Source of the DNA: Mucilaginibacter mali
Lineage (GTDB): Bacteria; Bacteroidota; Bacteroidia; Sphingobacteriales; Sphingobacteriaceae
Reading direction: 5' to 3'
Assembly (NCBI RefSeq): GCF_013283875.1
Contig: NZ_CP054139.1
Location: forward strand, 1,178,001 to 1,242,000
Length of the DNA stretch: 64,000 nucleotides
Position numbers and translations under genes: made by a program. Below the pieces are notes generated by a model, which saw only the letters and a list, made by a program, of their open reading frames with translations, was not told where the DNA came from and searched no databases. This document shows positions 16,931-26,002 of the stretch, in pieces; position 1 is the stretch's first letter; each line of letters starts with the position of its first letter.

Positions 16931-18619
16931 CTACTCCATCTCATCCGTCACACAGCCATCCGCGGCCGAAGCGACAGTTTTAGCATAGCGGTACAGCAAG
17001 CCTTTGGTAACCCTTAGCGCCGGTTGCTGATAAGCTGCCCTGCGGGCGGCCATTTCCTCGTCGCTAATTTTAAGGTTAATGATGTTTTTTGTCGCATCTA
17101 TCTCTATACGGTCCTCATCTTTTACCAGGCCTATGTTACCACCGCGATATGCTTCGGGGGTGATATGGCCTACCACAAAACCGTGGGTGCCACCGCTAAA
17201 GCGACCATCGGTGATCAGTGCTACCGAACTGCCTAAACCAGCGCCAAATATGGCCGATGTTGGTTTCAGCATTTCGGGCATACCCGGTGCGCCTACGGGA
17301 CCCACATTGCGGATCACTACCACATCACCGGCTTTGACTCGGCCGCTCATAATACCATCTATCAGTTCAAATTCACCGTCGAATACGCGGGCAGGGCCTT
17401 CAAAACGCTCGCCCTCTTTACCGCTTATTTTGGCTACGCTGCCGCCGGTGGCCAGGTTTCCGTAAAGGATTTGCAGGTGGCCGGTGGCTTTTATCGGCTG
17501 CTCTGCCGGGAATATTACTTTCTGGGTATCAAAATCGATCGCTGGGATATCGGCCAGGTTCTCGGCCAGTGTTTTACCGGTAACGGTTAAGCAGCTGCCA
17601 TCTAACCAGCCCAGTTTAAGCAGGTATTTCATTACGGCTGGTACACCGCCAACCTTGTGCAGGTCTTCCATCATGTATTTGCCGCTTGGCTTCATATCGG
17701 CCAGTACCGGGATACGGTTACTTACGGTCTGGAAATCGTCCTGCGTTAATGGTACGCCTATGCTGCGGGCCATGGCTATCAGGTGCAGTACGGCATTGGT
17801 AGATCCGCCCATTACCATAATAGTAACAATAGCGTTCTCGAAAGCCGCGCGGGTCATGATATCCGACGGCTTGATGTCTTTCTCTAATAATATCTTAATG
17901 GCTTTGCCTGCCGCTAAACATTCGTCCTGTTTTTCCTGGCTTAATGCCGGGTTAGATGACGAGTACGGCAAACTCATACCCAAAGCTTCGATAGCGGCAG
18001 CCATGGTATTGGCCGTGTAAATACCTCCGCAGGCACCCGCGCTTGGGCAGGCGTTCTTCACCACGCCCATAAAATCCTCCGGACTGATGGTACCGGCTAT
18101 CTTTTTACCCAGGGCCTCAAAAGCCGAAACGATGTTCAGGTCTTCGCCTTTCCAATGGCCGGGTTTAATGGTACCGCCATATACCATAATAGATGGACGG
18201 TTCAATCGGCCCATGGCTATCAGCGAGCCGGGCATATTTTTATCGCAACCGGGTAGGGCGATGATGCCGTCGTAATATTGTGCACCCACAACCGCCTCTA
18301 TCGAATCGGCAATTACATCGCGGCTAACCAGCGAGTAGCGCATACCTTCGGTACCGTTGCTCATGCCATCGCTCACACCTATGGTATGGAAGATCAGGCC
18401 TACCAGGTCTTCGGCCCAAACGCCTTTTTTCACAATGGCGGCCAAATCGTTAAGGTGCATGTTACAGGTATTACCATCGTAGCCCATACTGGCAATGCCC
18501 ACCTGCGCTTTTTTCATGTCGTCATCGGTTAAGCCAATGCCGTATAACATGGCCTGCGCGGCCGGCTGGGTTGGGTCTTGCGTTAGTGTCTTGCTGTATT
18601 TATTCAGTTCAGTAGCCAT
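16931..18619 (-). CDS. ilvD: Dihydroxy-acid dehydratase
   Basis: 562 residues, usual length. Dehydrates 2,3-dihydroxy-isovalerate and -methylvalerate. The three iron-sulfur cysteines are visible in [15 protein letters not shown] and SAGACGG, and [10 protein letters not shown] is the family signature. [11 protein letters not shown] near the C-terminus is also conserved. It is the first gene of the minus-strand ilv-leu operon, so the operon promoter should be upstream, between 18620 and about 19050. Confidence 0.96.
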   Translation of the reverse strand: MATELNKYSKTLTQDPTQPAAQAMLYGIGLTDDDMKKAQVGIASMGYDGNTCNMHLNDLAAIVKKGVWAEDLVGLIFHTIGVSDGMSNGTEGMRYSLVSRDVIADSIEAVVGAQYYDGIIALPGCDKNMPGSLIAMGRLNRPSIMVYGGTIKPGHWKGEDLNIVSAFEALGKKIAGTISPEDFMGVVKNACPSAGACGGIYTANTMAAAIEALGMSLPYSSSNPALSQEKQDECLAAGKAIKILLEKDIKPSDIMTRAAFENAIVTIMVMGGSTNAVLHLIAMARSIGVPLTQDDFQTVSNRIPVLADMKPSGKYMMEDLHKVGGVPAVMKYLLKLGWLDGSCLTVTGKTLAENLADIPAIDFDTQKVIFPAEQPIKATGHLQILYGNLATGGSVAKISGKEGERFEGPARVFDGEFELIDGIMSGRVKAGDVVVIRNVGPVGAPGMPEMLKPTSAIFGAGLGSSVALITDGRFSGGTHGFVVGHITPEAYRGGNIGLVKDEDRIEIDATKNIINLKISDEEMAARRAAYQQPALRVTKGLLYRYAKTVASAADGCVTDEME

Positions 18620-19049
18620 GCGGTGTATCGCTCGTTTTTCGGTTCTGTTGACCTGTTGCCGGCCCCTGAAAAATTAAGCTTACGATTGTGCCGTTTTACG
18701 CTTAATTGTTGTGCAGGATCGGGTAACAGGTTTATTATAATTTGTATATCTGTAAGGTAGCGAGATGACTTTTTAGCGACAATAGGGTATGGTGAATTTT
18801 TTAAATTAGAATAAAATATCGTTTTCTATATTTTAATAAAATTATATTTTATTTATTTTGAAAAAATCAATACATAAAACTTATGTGCTTATACCAAAGT
18901 TGAAATTGGTATTCGGTATGTATTTTATGCTTGCATAATAAAAAGCGGGAAAAACGTCGTAAAATGGGAGAGTGGAACGGAAAAGTTTAAGAAATGAAGT
19001 GCCGCGAATTGTTCGGATTTAGAAGGATTGCGCAATTTTTTAGAAGCCT
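18620..19049 (-). promoter_or_regulatory. Leader and upstream region of the ilv-leu operon
   Basis: About 430 bases without a gene, AT-rich, between ilvD and the end of the nfu transcription unit. On the minus strand a hairpin AATTAAGC-n20-GCTTAATT followed by a T run (18672-18707) lies about 55 bases before the ilvD start and could be a leader structure or attenuator. I see no branched-chain-rich leader peptide and no full match to the TTTG/TAnnTTTG promoter. Confidence 0.3.
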
Positions 19050-19168
19050 TATAATTTGTTCTAAATCTCCTTAATTTGTGAAATTGGTGCATAAAAAAAG
19101 CGAACCTGGTATCCCAGATCCGCTCCATTATAATTTGTTCTAAATTTCCCTAATTGGTGAAATTCGTG
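19050..19168. repeat. 40-base direct repeats flanking the nfu terminator
   Basis: The copies 19050-19089 and 19129-19168 both begin TATAATTTGTTCTAAAT and agree at 36 of 40 positions. The nfu terminator hairpin lies exactly between them. Confidence 0.75.
19093..19124 (-). terminator. Intrinsic terminator of nfu
   Basis: On the minus strand AGCGGATCTGG pairs with CCAGGTTCGCT (two G-T pairs) around a 4-base loop and is followed by a run of seven T. It lies 55 bases after the nfu stop. Confidence 0.8.
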
Positions 19169-19178
19169 TTTGTTCAAA

Positions 19179-19730
19179 TTACATCGCTTCGCTCACCACT
19201 TCGGTAACCTCTGGCACCATGCGTTTCAACAGGTTCTCGATACCGGCTTTAAGGGTGATGGTTGATGATGGGCAACCACTGCATGAGCCACGCAGTTCTA
19301 CAGTAACCACACCTTCGTTAAATGATTTATAGCTGATAGCGCCGCCATCCTGTTCTACAGCCGGGCGCACGTAATCATGGAGGATTTGCTGAATTTTAAT
19401 TTCCGACTCGGTACCTTCAAAGGTTACTTCTTCTGTGCTCTCTTCAGCTTGCACCTTCAGTTCGGCCTCAACCGCGCCTTTAACAAACTCTTTAATAATG
19501 GCTTCGATATCGGCCCACTCGGTACCCTCGGTTTTGGTAACGGTTACAAAGTTGCTGGCGAAGAACACCCCGTTAACAAACGAGAATTTGTACAGCTCCT
19601 TAGCAAAAGGCGATTTTTCGGCGCTTTCCTTTGTAGCATAGTCAACACTGCCGTTTATCAGCAACTTGTTTACTATAAACTTCATAGTTGCCGGGTTCGG
19701 GGTGCTTTCGGTATATACGTTGATATTCAT
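19179..19730 (-). CDS. Nfu-type iron-sulfur cluster scaffold protein
   Basis: 183 residues. The N-terminal Nfu_N domain (TESTPNPATMKFIVN, residues about 7-21) is followed by an acidic linker (about residues 95-107) and the NifU C-terminal domain with Cys150 and Cys153 in GSCSGCPSS. A dimer carries a [4Fe-4S] cluster between the two CxxC motifs and passes it to client enzymes; IlvD and LeuC encoded nearby are such iron-sulfur enzymes, although proximity alone proves nothing. It is transcribed alone, with its own terminator. A TACATTTG -7-like element lies at 19754-19761 on the minus strand. Confidence 0.9.
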   Translation of the reverse strand: MNINVYTESTPNPATMKFIVNKLLINGSVDYATKESAEKSPFAKELYKFSFVNGVFFASNFVTVTKTEGTEWADIEAIIKEFVKGAVEAELKVQAEESTEEVTFEGTESEIKIQQILHDYVRPAVEQDGGAISYKSFNEGVVTVELRGSCSGCPSSTITLKAGIENLLKRMVPEVTEVVSEAM

Positions 19731-19890
19731 GGGATGTGCTATTTAATAATGAACAAATGTAACGAGGTTTTTGATTGCTTTTATATACTGATTTAGTTTT
19801 GACCTGTGCATGACTGTGCGGGCGATAACGTAAGTCAGGGTAGCGTAGAGAACCTATCGCCGATTTTACTCATCCGGTCGTTGCTACGCT

Positions 19891-19980
19891 CGACCACCCT
19901 CTCTTCGCCTTTGGCGGAAAGAGGGGACAGCTTATCCGGTACTACTCCTGCCCTCTTTCCGCGCAGCGAAGAGAGGGTCG
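19891..19980. repeat. Large imperfect inverted repeat
   Basis: Arm 19891-19925 (CGACCACCCTCTCTTCGC..., ending AAAGAGGG) pairs with 19951-19980 (CCCTCTTTCCGCGCAGCG..., ending GAGAGGGTCG) apart from a few unpaired bases. The loop is about 25 bases. Flanking GTAGCGTAGAG and GCGAAGCGCTGTC look related. It is a REP-like intergenic element in the nfu/20098 divergent region. Confidence 0.7.
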
Positions 19981-20045
19981 ACCAGCGAAGCGCTGTCGGG
20001 GTGAGTCTATACGTTTGTAATATTCTTACTATAAATTTAGTTAAT

Positions 20046-20079
20046 TACGAAATATTCGTAGATTTACGAAAATATCGTA
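20046..20079. promoter_or_regulatory. Twin operator-like dyads
   Basis: TACGAA-ATA-TTCGTA (20046-20060) and TACGA-AAATA-TCGTA (20065-20079) are two dyads of the same kind, centred 19 bp apart (about two helical turns), ending 18 bases before the ATG at 20098. This layout is typical of a cooperative dimeric repressor. The form is compatible with BlaI/MecI-type or other winged-helix operators, but no regulator gene adjoins, so the binding protein is unknown. Confidence 0.55.
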
Positions 20080-20097
20080 GACTAAAACAATATCACC

Positions 20098-20925
20098 ATG
20101 AATAATTCGACACCCCAAAAATGCAGGCTGATCTTAGAGGCCTTATTAGTAGTAACAGCCATAACAGCCAATGCCCAAAAGTTACCAAGCGTGCAAAAGA
20201 CCAGCGTTTATGCCCCAATCAATGTAAAAACCGATGGGAAGACCAACGAGTGGGAGAACAAATTTGAAGCACAGAATAACGCCACCGGGCTATATTATAC
20301 CATGGCCAACGATGGCGATAAACTTTACCTTACTATACAAGGCCGCCCTGGTACTGGCAGCCCGATCAGTAAAATGCAAAACGGCGGCATCACCCTTACT
20401 TTTAAAAGCAATGACAAATCGGTTAAACCGGTAGTGTTTGATTTCCTGATATTTGAGCGTAATGGTTTAACCGATGTGGGTAAGAAGATGAACGCTGCTG
20501 ATGCAAAAATGGATTCGCTGCTGGGGCCAATAAATACGCAGGTAAGTAATGCTTTAAAGGAAATAGGTGTGAAGGGAGTAAATGATATTACCGATACCTT
20601 AATTTCTGTTTATAACGAATATGGTATTAAGCAAGCCGTTCAGTACGACAGCAAAAAGGCGTTAACCTGCGAGATCGCTATTCCGCTTAAATACATCAGC
20701 CATTTAATGAAGGACGGCGCGTTTAAATACAATGTAAAACTGAATGCCATGAAAATGGGGAAGGTAAGCATCGTAATGAATGGATCGCCGGTTGCCCCGG
20801 GAAGCGCGGGCGAAGCAAAAGCCGCGGTAATGTTTAGTTCTATATCGATATCAGGTACCGGGGGCATGGGCGATGTGTTTAATGATACCGATTTTTCGGG
20901 GGCGTATATATTGGCGAAGAAATAG
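20098..20925 (+). CDS. Exported protein with CBM9/DOMON-like fold, function unknown
   Basis: 275 residues. The first 27 form a signal peptide with a short hydrophobic core ending ITANAQ. After it, YAPINVKTDGKTNEW and LYYTMANDGDKLYLTIQ are the kind of segments found at the start of CBM9-like (DOMON-type) sandwich domains in Bacteroidota. No catalytic motif is recognised. The gene stands alone behind two strong operator-like dyads and is convergent with purB, from which it is separated by a 16-bp-stem hairpin. It is probably a periplasmic or surface protein whose expression is tightly repressed. Confidence 0.7.
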   Translation: MNNSTPQKCRLILEALLVVTAITANAQKLPSVQKTSVYAPINVKTDGKTNEWENKFEAQNNATGLYYTMANDGDKLYLTIQGRPGTGSPISKMQNGGITLTFKSNDKSVKPVVFDFLIFERNGLTDVGKKMNAADAKMDSLLGPINTQVSNALKEIGVKGVNDITDTLISVYNEYGIKQAVQYDSKKALTCEIAIPLKYISHLMKDGAFKYNVKLNAMKMGKVSIVMNGSPVAPGSAGEAKAAVMFSSISISGTGGMGDVFNDTDFSGAYILAKK

Positions 20926-20981
20926 GCTTTGATACACCCAATGTCGATAGAGCAGCGTTGGATTATGGCTTGGGGGCGAAA

Positions 20982-21026
20982 GAGAAATCTTATACGAGTG
21001 ATAAGCAAAGTCGTATAAGATTTCTC
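20982..21026. terminator. Bidirectional hairpin between 20098 gene and purB
   Basis: Perfect 16-bp arms GAGAAATCTTATACGA / TCGTATAAGATTTCTC with a 13-base loop, located between two convergent genes. The right flank CGCTATCGCTCGAAATGAC is the end motif of the repeat at 14287-14379, so this is both a likely terminator and a repeat-family member. A T run is lacking. Confidence 0.6.
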
Positions 21027-21066
21027 GCTATCGCTCGAAATGACAGGTTAGTAAAAAGACCAGCGC

Positions 21067-22410
21067 TTACACCCCCGTGTAATTCCCCGGCGTAATCGCC
21101 TTCAACTCCGCCTTAACCGCATCGCTAACATTCAGTGTGTCCACAAAGCCGGCTATTGTATCGGCATTTACACCTGTATTAATGCGGGTCAACTCTTTCA
21201 GGGCTTCGTAGGGGTTAGGGTAACCTTCGCGGCGCAGGATGGTTTGTATCGCTTCGGCAACTACGGCCCAGTTGGCTTCCAGGTGGGCGTTGATGGCAGC
21301 CTCGTTCAGCAGTAGTTTATTTAAACCGCGCATCGTAGATTTTATCGCGATCAGCGTATGTGCTACCGGCACACCTATATTGCGCAGCACAGTGCTGTCG
21401 GTCAAATCGCGTTGCAGGCGTGATATAGGCAGCTTGGCGGCCAGGTGCTCGAACATGGCGTTGGCCATGCCCAGATTGCCTTCCGAGTTCTCAAAATCGA
21501 TCGGGTTTACCTTATGCGGCATGGCCGACGAGCCTACTTCGCCCGCTTTTATCTGCTGCTTAAAGTAGTTCATGCTGATGTAAGTCCATACATCGCGGTC
21601 AAGATCGATCAATATATTGTTAATACGTTTCAGCGCGTCGCACTGGGCAGCAAAGTTATCGTAATGCTCTATCTGGGTGGTGTATTGCGATCGGCTTAAG
21701 CCCAACTGCTCGTTCACGAACTGGTTGCCAAATGCCTGCCAATCGATCTGCGGGTAAGCGATATGGTGCGCGTTGAAATTACCGGTAGCCCCACCAAATT
21801 TGGCCGAAAGCGGTACTTGCTTTAATTGCGCTAATTGCTTCTCCAAACGTTCGATAAATACCTGCACCTCTTTACCCAAACGGGTAGGCGATGCGGGCTG
21901 GCCGTGGGTATGGGCCAGCATCGGTACGTTCTTCCATTCTTCAGCACGTTGTTTCAGCGCGCTGATCAGGTTGGTAATGGCCGGGTAGTAGATATCTTCT
22001 AAAGCCATTTTAAAGCTGTAGGGGATGGCGGTATTGTTGATATCCTGCGATGTTAGGCCAAAATGGATAAACTCTTTGTATTGCTCCAGGCCCAGTTCGT
22101 CAAATTTCTTCTTGATGAAGTACTCAACCGCTTTTACATCGTGGTTGGTGGTCTTTTCTATCAGTTTGATGCTCTCGGCATCTTCAGCAGTGAAGTTTTT
22201 GTAGATGTCCTGTAACTTTTGCTGCAAAGTTTTATCAAAACCCTGTAACTGCGGCAGCGGGTGGGTATACAACGCTATAAAATATTCTATCTCCACAAAC
22301 ACCCGGTATTTAATCAGCGCGTACTCAGAAAAATAACCCGAAAGTTCGGCAGTGGCATTATGGTAGCGGCCATCAACCGGAGAAATGGCCATAAGCGGTG
22401 TAAGTGTCAT
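21067..22410 (-). CDS. purB: Adenylosuccinate lyase
   Basis: 447 residues from the ATG at 22410. Acts twice in purine synthesis: SAICAR to AICAR plus fumarate, and adenylosuccinate to AMP plus fumarate. The N-terminal AISPVDGRY block, the TSQDINNTA block, the histidine in AHTHGQPASPT and the fumarase/aspartase signature GSSAMPHKVNPIDFE (around residue 290) are all intact. A TTG at 22428 would add six residues, but it lies inside the -7 element of the likely promoter, so the ATG is preferred. Confidence 0.95.
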   Translation of the reverse strand: MTLTPLMAISPVDGRYHNATAELSGYFSEYALIKYRVFVEIEYFIALYTHPLPQLQGFDKTLQQKLQDIYKNFTAEDAESIKLIEKTTNHDVKAVEYFIKKKFDELGLEQYKEFIHFGLTSQDINNTAIPYSFKMALEDIYYPAITNLISALKQRAEEWKNVPMLAHTHGQPASPTRLGKEVQVFIERLEKQLAQLKQVPLSAKFGGATGNFNAHHIAYPQIDWQAFGNQFVNEQLGLSRSQYTTQIEHYDNFAAQCDALKRINNILIDLDRDVWTYISMNYFKQQIKAGEVGSSAMPHKVNPIDFENSEGNLGMANAMFEHLAAKLPISRLQRDLTDSTVLRNIGVPVAHTLIAIKSTMRGLNKLLLNEAAINAHLEANWAVVAEAIQTILRREGYPNPYEALKELTRINTGVNADTIAGFVDTLNVSDAVKAELKAITPGNYTGV

Positions 22411-22425
22411 AGAAAGAATTTTTGG

Positions 22426-22433
22426 CAAAGATA
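22426..22433 (-). promoter_or_regulatory. -7 element of the purB promoter
   Basis: TATCTTTG on the minus strand matches TAnnTTTG and lies 15 bases before the ATG. The -33 box is weak (TTAG at a 19-base spacing). Confidence 0.4.
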
Positions 22434-22510
22434 GTTTTTCAAGCCGAAAGTACTAAGCTGAATGTCCAAAGCCCTGAGATATTACTTTTAAAACGGGAGT
22501 ATATAATTTG

Positions 22511-22641
22511 TGGCTAAAGCCATCGCACTGTGCAAATTTATCCGTTGGCTAAAGCCAACGGCAATGAATAACAAGTTAAAATTCATTGCCGTCCCATTTA
22601 TGGGACGGGTATAGCAAAGCCAAGGAATGGCTTTAGCCTAA
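22511..22641. repeat. Compound palindromic repeat, GGCTAAAGCC type
   Basis: Contains GGCTAAAGCC twice and the opposite-strand form GGCTTTAGCC once, plus the paired segments CAATGAAT / ATTCATTG and CCGTCCCAT / ATGGGACGG. It fills most of the gap between the divergent purB and TetR genes. It looks like a dispersed intergenic element. Confidence 0.6.
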
Positions 22642-22726
22642 ACGACAGAGCAGGTTTTTTTAAGATCCAACAGCCCCAAAACCTGATCTATCAATAATTG
22701 CGAAAAAATATTTGAAAAACTTGTAC

Positions 22727-22765
22727 ATGGAAACTTTGAAATCAAAAAATGTTTCCATAGTTTTG
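22727..22765 (+). promoter_or_regulatory. Promoter and operator of the TetR-efflux operon
   Basis: The promoter is TTTG (22735-22738), a 19-base spacer and TAGTTTTG (22758-22765), a full Bacteroidota consensus. An 8-bp inverted repeat ATGGAAAC (22727-22734) and GTTTCCAT (22751-22758) flanks the -33 box and touches the -7 box, so a bound TetR dimer would block RNA polymerase. This supports autorepression and control of the pump genes. Confidence 0.75.
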
Positions 22766-22778
22766 ACCCGGAAAGTCA

Positions 22779-23393
22779 ATGAGTCAAAAAGAAAGAATTT
22801 TAGCAGGTAGTTTAGAGCTTTTTTACCGCGCAGGTATCAAGAGCGTTACCATGGACGATATAGCCAAACACCTGGCCGTATCTAAAAAAACCATCTACCA
22901 GTTCTTCACCGATAAAAATGAGTTGGTGATAGCCCTGGTGAAGCAAAAAATGGAAGAGGATGAGCAGCAGATGAAGACATCGATGGCCGCGGCATCAAAC
23001 GTGATCGAACAACTGATCGACATGATGCAGTGTTCGGAAGAGATCTTCTCACGTGCTAACCCCATCCTGATGTACGATATGCAAAAGTACCACCCGGGCG
23101 CGTGGGACGAGTTTCAGAAGTTCAAGAACGGCGTGATTATCAGCACCCTGGAACAATTGTTGCGCGAAGGTAAGGAGCAAGGTTACATCCGCCCCGAAAT
23201 TGATGAGCGGGCCATAGCGCGGATGCGGGTTAACCAGGTTGAAATGGGCTTTAACACCTCCATATTTCCCTTGTCGGAGTTTAGCCCATGGAAGTTGCAG
23301 CAGCAGTTTTTAGAACACTTTAATTACGGGATTTGTACACTGGAGGGATACAAACTTTTAGAAAAGTATAAAAATTTAAAAAAACAGGATTAG
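22779..23393 (+). CDS. TetR-family repressor of the efflux operon
   Basis: 204 residues. The N-terminal helix-turn-helix spans about residues 6-52 (GIKSVTMDDIAKHLAVSKKTIYQFF), the TetR_N signature. The C-terminal ligand-binding part is helical and does not identify the inducer. The gene starts 13 bases after the promoter -7 box and is followed by tolC-type, adaptor and RND genes in the same direction, 80 bases on. It probably represses the whole operon in the absence of a toxic compound. Confidence 0.88.
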   Translation: MSQKERILAGSLELFYRAGIKSVTMDDIAKHLAVSKKTIYQFFTDKNELVIALVKQKMEEDEQQMKTSMAAASNVIEQLIDMMQCSEEIFSRANPILMYDMQKYHPGAWDEFQKFKNGVIISTLEQLLREGKEQGYIRPEIDERAIARMRVNQVEMGFNTSIFPLSEFSPWKLQQQFLEHFNYGICTLEGYKLLEKYKNLKKQD

Positions 23394-23473
23394 CTGCTGA
23401 CATAAGGTTGACGCAACCGCATCGCAGTTTTACAGCAAATAAAATTACATACATCACAATTCAATATATATAC

Positions 23474-24835
23474 ATGAGAAAAATAGCTATCATAACCTTT
23501 ATGTGGGCAGTGGCGGTGCTGAAGGGCACGGCTCAGCAGGCCCCGCCCAGTAACGGGCCACATAATTTCAGTCTGCAAGACTGTATCAACTACGCTTACG
23601 AGCATCAGGATTCGGTAAAGAATGCCAAACTGGATATCACCAGCGCCGATTATAAGGTAAAGGAAACCAAGGGGCAAGGTTTACCGCAGGTAAACGGTAC
23701 AGTAAGCTTTCAGGATTTTCTGAAACCTCCGGCTTCTGTAGGTCCTAACTTCTTTAACCCGCCTATCGACCCAAACGCGCCATTGGTGCAGTTCCCCTTC
23801 GGCGCGGTAAAGTACAACAATACTTTTTCGCTGCAAGCTACGCAGTTGCTGTTCAGCGGTACGTTTTTGGTGGGCTTACAGGCGGTAAAAACCTTTAAGG
23901 AACTGTCTGAGCGCAGCCTTACCCGTTCTAAGATCCAAACCAATGTGGCGGTAACCAAGGCTTACTACCAGGTGCTGGTAAACAACGAGCAGATCCGTTT
24001 ACTGGATGCCAACATTAACCAGTTGAAGCAACAAGTAAACGAGACCTCACAATCGAACAAGCAGGGGTTTGTTGAGAAGATCGACGTTGACCGTATCACC
24101 GTGCAGTACAATAACCTGGTAACCAACCGCGAGAATGTATCGCGTTCGTTAGCCCTGGGTTATGCCATGCTGAAGTTCCAGATGGGTATGCCAATAGCCG
24201 AAGAGTTGAACCTGACCGATAAATTGGGAGATGTTAACCTAACGCAATCAGTTGCCGAAACCGCGGTTGATACCACTTTTTATCGTAATAGGATAGAGTA
24301 TAACTTATTGGAAACCAACAAGCGTTTGAACGAACTGGACGTAAAGGCTAAAAAGGCCGATCTTTTGCCTACAGTTTCAGCTGCGGCTGGTTTGGCTACT
24401 GTATTCCAGGAAAACCATACCCGCTACCTGTATAACCACACATATCCAAACAGCTACGTGGGATTAAATATCAATGTGCCTATTTTTAGTGGCTTCCAGC
24501 GTTCGAGCAAGGTAAAACAGGCCGAAATTGAAGTGCAAAAATCAAACAACATGCTGAACAATGCTAAAAACGGACTTGAACTGCAAGCTACTGCTGCAAG
24601 GGTAACTTTTGTGAACAGTCTTAAATCGCTGGATAACCAAAAGCGTAACCAAACCCTGGCAAACGATGTGCTGCGTGTATCGCGCATTAAATACCAGCAG
24701 GGCGTAGGATCCAGCATTGAAGTTACACAGGCCCAAACCGCTTTGGAAACATCAAACAACGATTATATACAGGCGCTTTACGATGCCCTGATCAACAAAG
24801 TGAACCTTGACCAGGCTTATGGACGCATTAAATAA
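23474..24835 (+). CDS. TolC-family outer membrane efflux protein
   Basis: 453 residues from the ATG at 23474, which starts a normal signal peptide (MRKIAIITFMWAVAVLKGTAQ). Two outer membrane efflux repeats follow, beginning with SLQDCINYAYEHQDSVKNAKLDI; the second has the typical YRNRIEYNLLETNKRLNELD helix start. It should form the trimeric outer-membrane duct for the RND pump encoded downstream. The frame is open further upstream but those codons would put residues before the signal peptide. Confidence 0.92.
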   Translation: MRKIAIITFMWAVAVLKGTAQQAPPSNGPHNFSLQDCINYAYEHQDSVKNAKLDITSADYKVKETKGQGLPQVNGTVSFQDFLKPPASVGPNFFNPPIDPNAPLVQFPFGAVKYNNTFSLQATQLLFSGTFLVGLQAVKTFKELSERSLTRSKIQTNVAVTKAYYQVLVNNEQIRLLDANINQLKQQVNETSQSNKQGFVEKIDVDRITVQYNNLVTNRENVSRSLALGYAMLKFQMGMPIAEELNLTDKLGDVNLTQSVAETAVDTTFYRNRIEYNLLETNKRLNELDVKAKKADLLPTVSAAAGLATVFQENHTRYLYNHTYPNSYVGLNINVPIFSGFQRSSKVKQAEIEVQKSNNMLNNAKNGLELQATAARVTFVNSLKSLDNQKRNQTLANDVLRVSRIKYQQGVGSSIEVTQAQTALETSNNDYIQALYDALINKVNLDQAYGRIK

Positions 24836-24872
24836 TAACACAACCAACCCTAACATAAACAAACACACAGCA

Positions 24873-25973
24873 ATGAAAAAAATATTATACATATCTGCAG
24901 CCATGTTATTAGCTGCCTGCGGCCAAAAGAAACAAGCCGGCGATTATAAAGCGGAACTGGCCGATCTGCAAAAGCAACAGGCCGATATAGCTGCCAAAAT
25001 AGCTAAGATCCAGGCTGCTCATCCCGCCGCCGATTCATCGCGCGTTACCGATGTAAGCGTGTTGGAAATAAAGCCGACAAAATTCACTAACTATATTGAG
25101 ATACAAGGTAAAGTTGATGCCCAGGATAACGTAACCGCGTATCCGCAAATGCAGGGTACCATTACCAATATTTATGTAAAGGTGGGCCAGCATGTAAGCA
25201 AGGGCCAGGTAATGGTTCAGTTAGATAACAGCGTGCTGAAGCAGCAAATTGCCCAGGCCGAAGCACAGTTAAGCCTGACTAACACAGTTTACCAACGCCA
25301 GAAAAACCTGTGGGACCAGAAGATCGGTACCGAGGTGCAGTTTCTGCAAGCTAAAACTAATTACGAGGCTGGCCAAAAACAAGTTGCTGCCCTGCGCGAG
25401 CAATCGGCTATGTACACCATCAAATCGCCTATCAGTGGTACGGTCGATCAGATGGATTTGAAGCTGGGCCAGGCTGCTGCCCCGGGCCAAACCGGTATCC
25501 GTGTAGTTGATGCCGATAATTTGAAGGTTAAGGCCGATGTTCCGGAGTCTTATGGTGCCCGTGTTTCAACCGGTGATATGGTGAAGATCATCATCCCCGA
25601 CCTGCGCGATTCTATCAACGCTAAAGTAAGCTTCGCTGCTAAAGTGATCGACCCAACCTCACGCAGCTTCGCTATCGAGGTGAAACTGCCATCGAGCAAA
25701 GGCCTGCGCCCTAACATGACATCGGTGCTTAAAGTGGTTGATTACCAAAAGCCAAACGCCTTTGTTGTTCCGGTTAATGCCATCCAAAAGGCCGAAAGCG
25801 GCGACTACGTTTATGTGGCCGATAACGGTGTTGCTAAAAAAGTAGTGGTTAAAGCCGGTGCTACTTACGAGGGTAAAACCGAGATCGTTTCGGGCCTTAC
25901 AGCGGGCCAGCAGGTAATTACCGCCGGCGCCGCCGACCTGGAAGACGGTAACAAAGTTAAAGTAGCTCAATAA
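24873..25973 (+). CDS. RND efflux periplasmic adaptor lipoprotein
   Basis: 366 residues from the ATG at 24873. The signal peptide ends in the lipobox LLAAC, so the protein is a lipoprotein anchored to a membrane by Cys18 or so. A short coiled coil (ADLQKQQADIAAKIAKIQ) follows, then the lipoyl half-motif (GTITNIYVKVGQHVSKGQVM), the alpha-hairpin, the second lipoyl half (YTIKSPISGTVDQMDLKLGQ) and beta-barrel domains of the HlyD/AcrA type. It links the TolC duct and the RND pump. Confidence 0.92.
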   Translation: MKKILYISAAMLLAACGQKKQAGDYKAELADLQKQQADIAAKIAKIQAAHPAADSSRVTDVSVLEIKPTKFTNYIEIQGKVDAQDNVTAYPQMQGTITNIYVKVGQHVSKGQVMVQLDNSVLKQQIAQAEAQLSLTNTVYQRQKNLWDQKIGTEVQFLQAKTNYEAGQKQVAALREQSAMYTIKSPISGTVDQMDLKLGQAAAPGQTGIRVVDADNLKVKADVPESYGARVSTGDMVKIIIPDLRDSINAKVSFAAKVIDPTSRSFAIEVKLPSSKGLRPNMTSVLKVVDYQKPNAFVVPVNAIQKAESGDYVYVADNGVAKKVVVKAGATYEGKTEIVSGLTAGQQVITAGAADLEDGNKVKVAQ

Positions 25974-26002
25974 GTATTACACAACCTAAAAATTGATCTG
26001 CA

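Noticed and set aside
18925..19128. Minus-strand 67-codon frame after nfu
   Set aside because: It spans the direct repeats and terminator hairpin and has no recognisable protein features.
19050..19168. Possible CRISPR array
   Set aside because: Only two similar repeats with a hairpin between them, not a series of repeats and unique spacers; no cas genes in the window.
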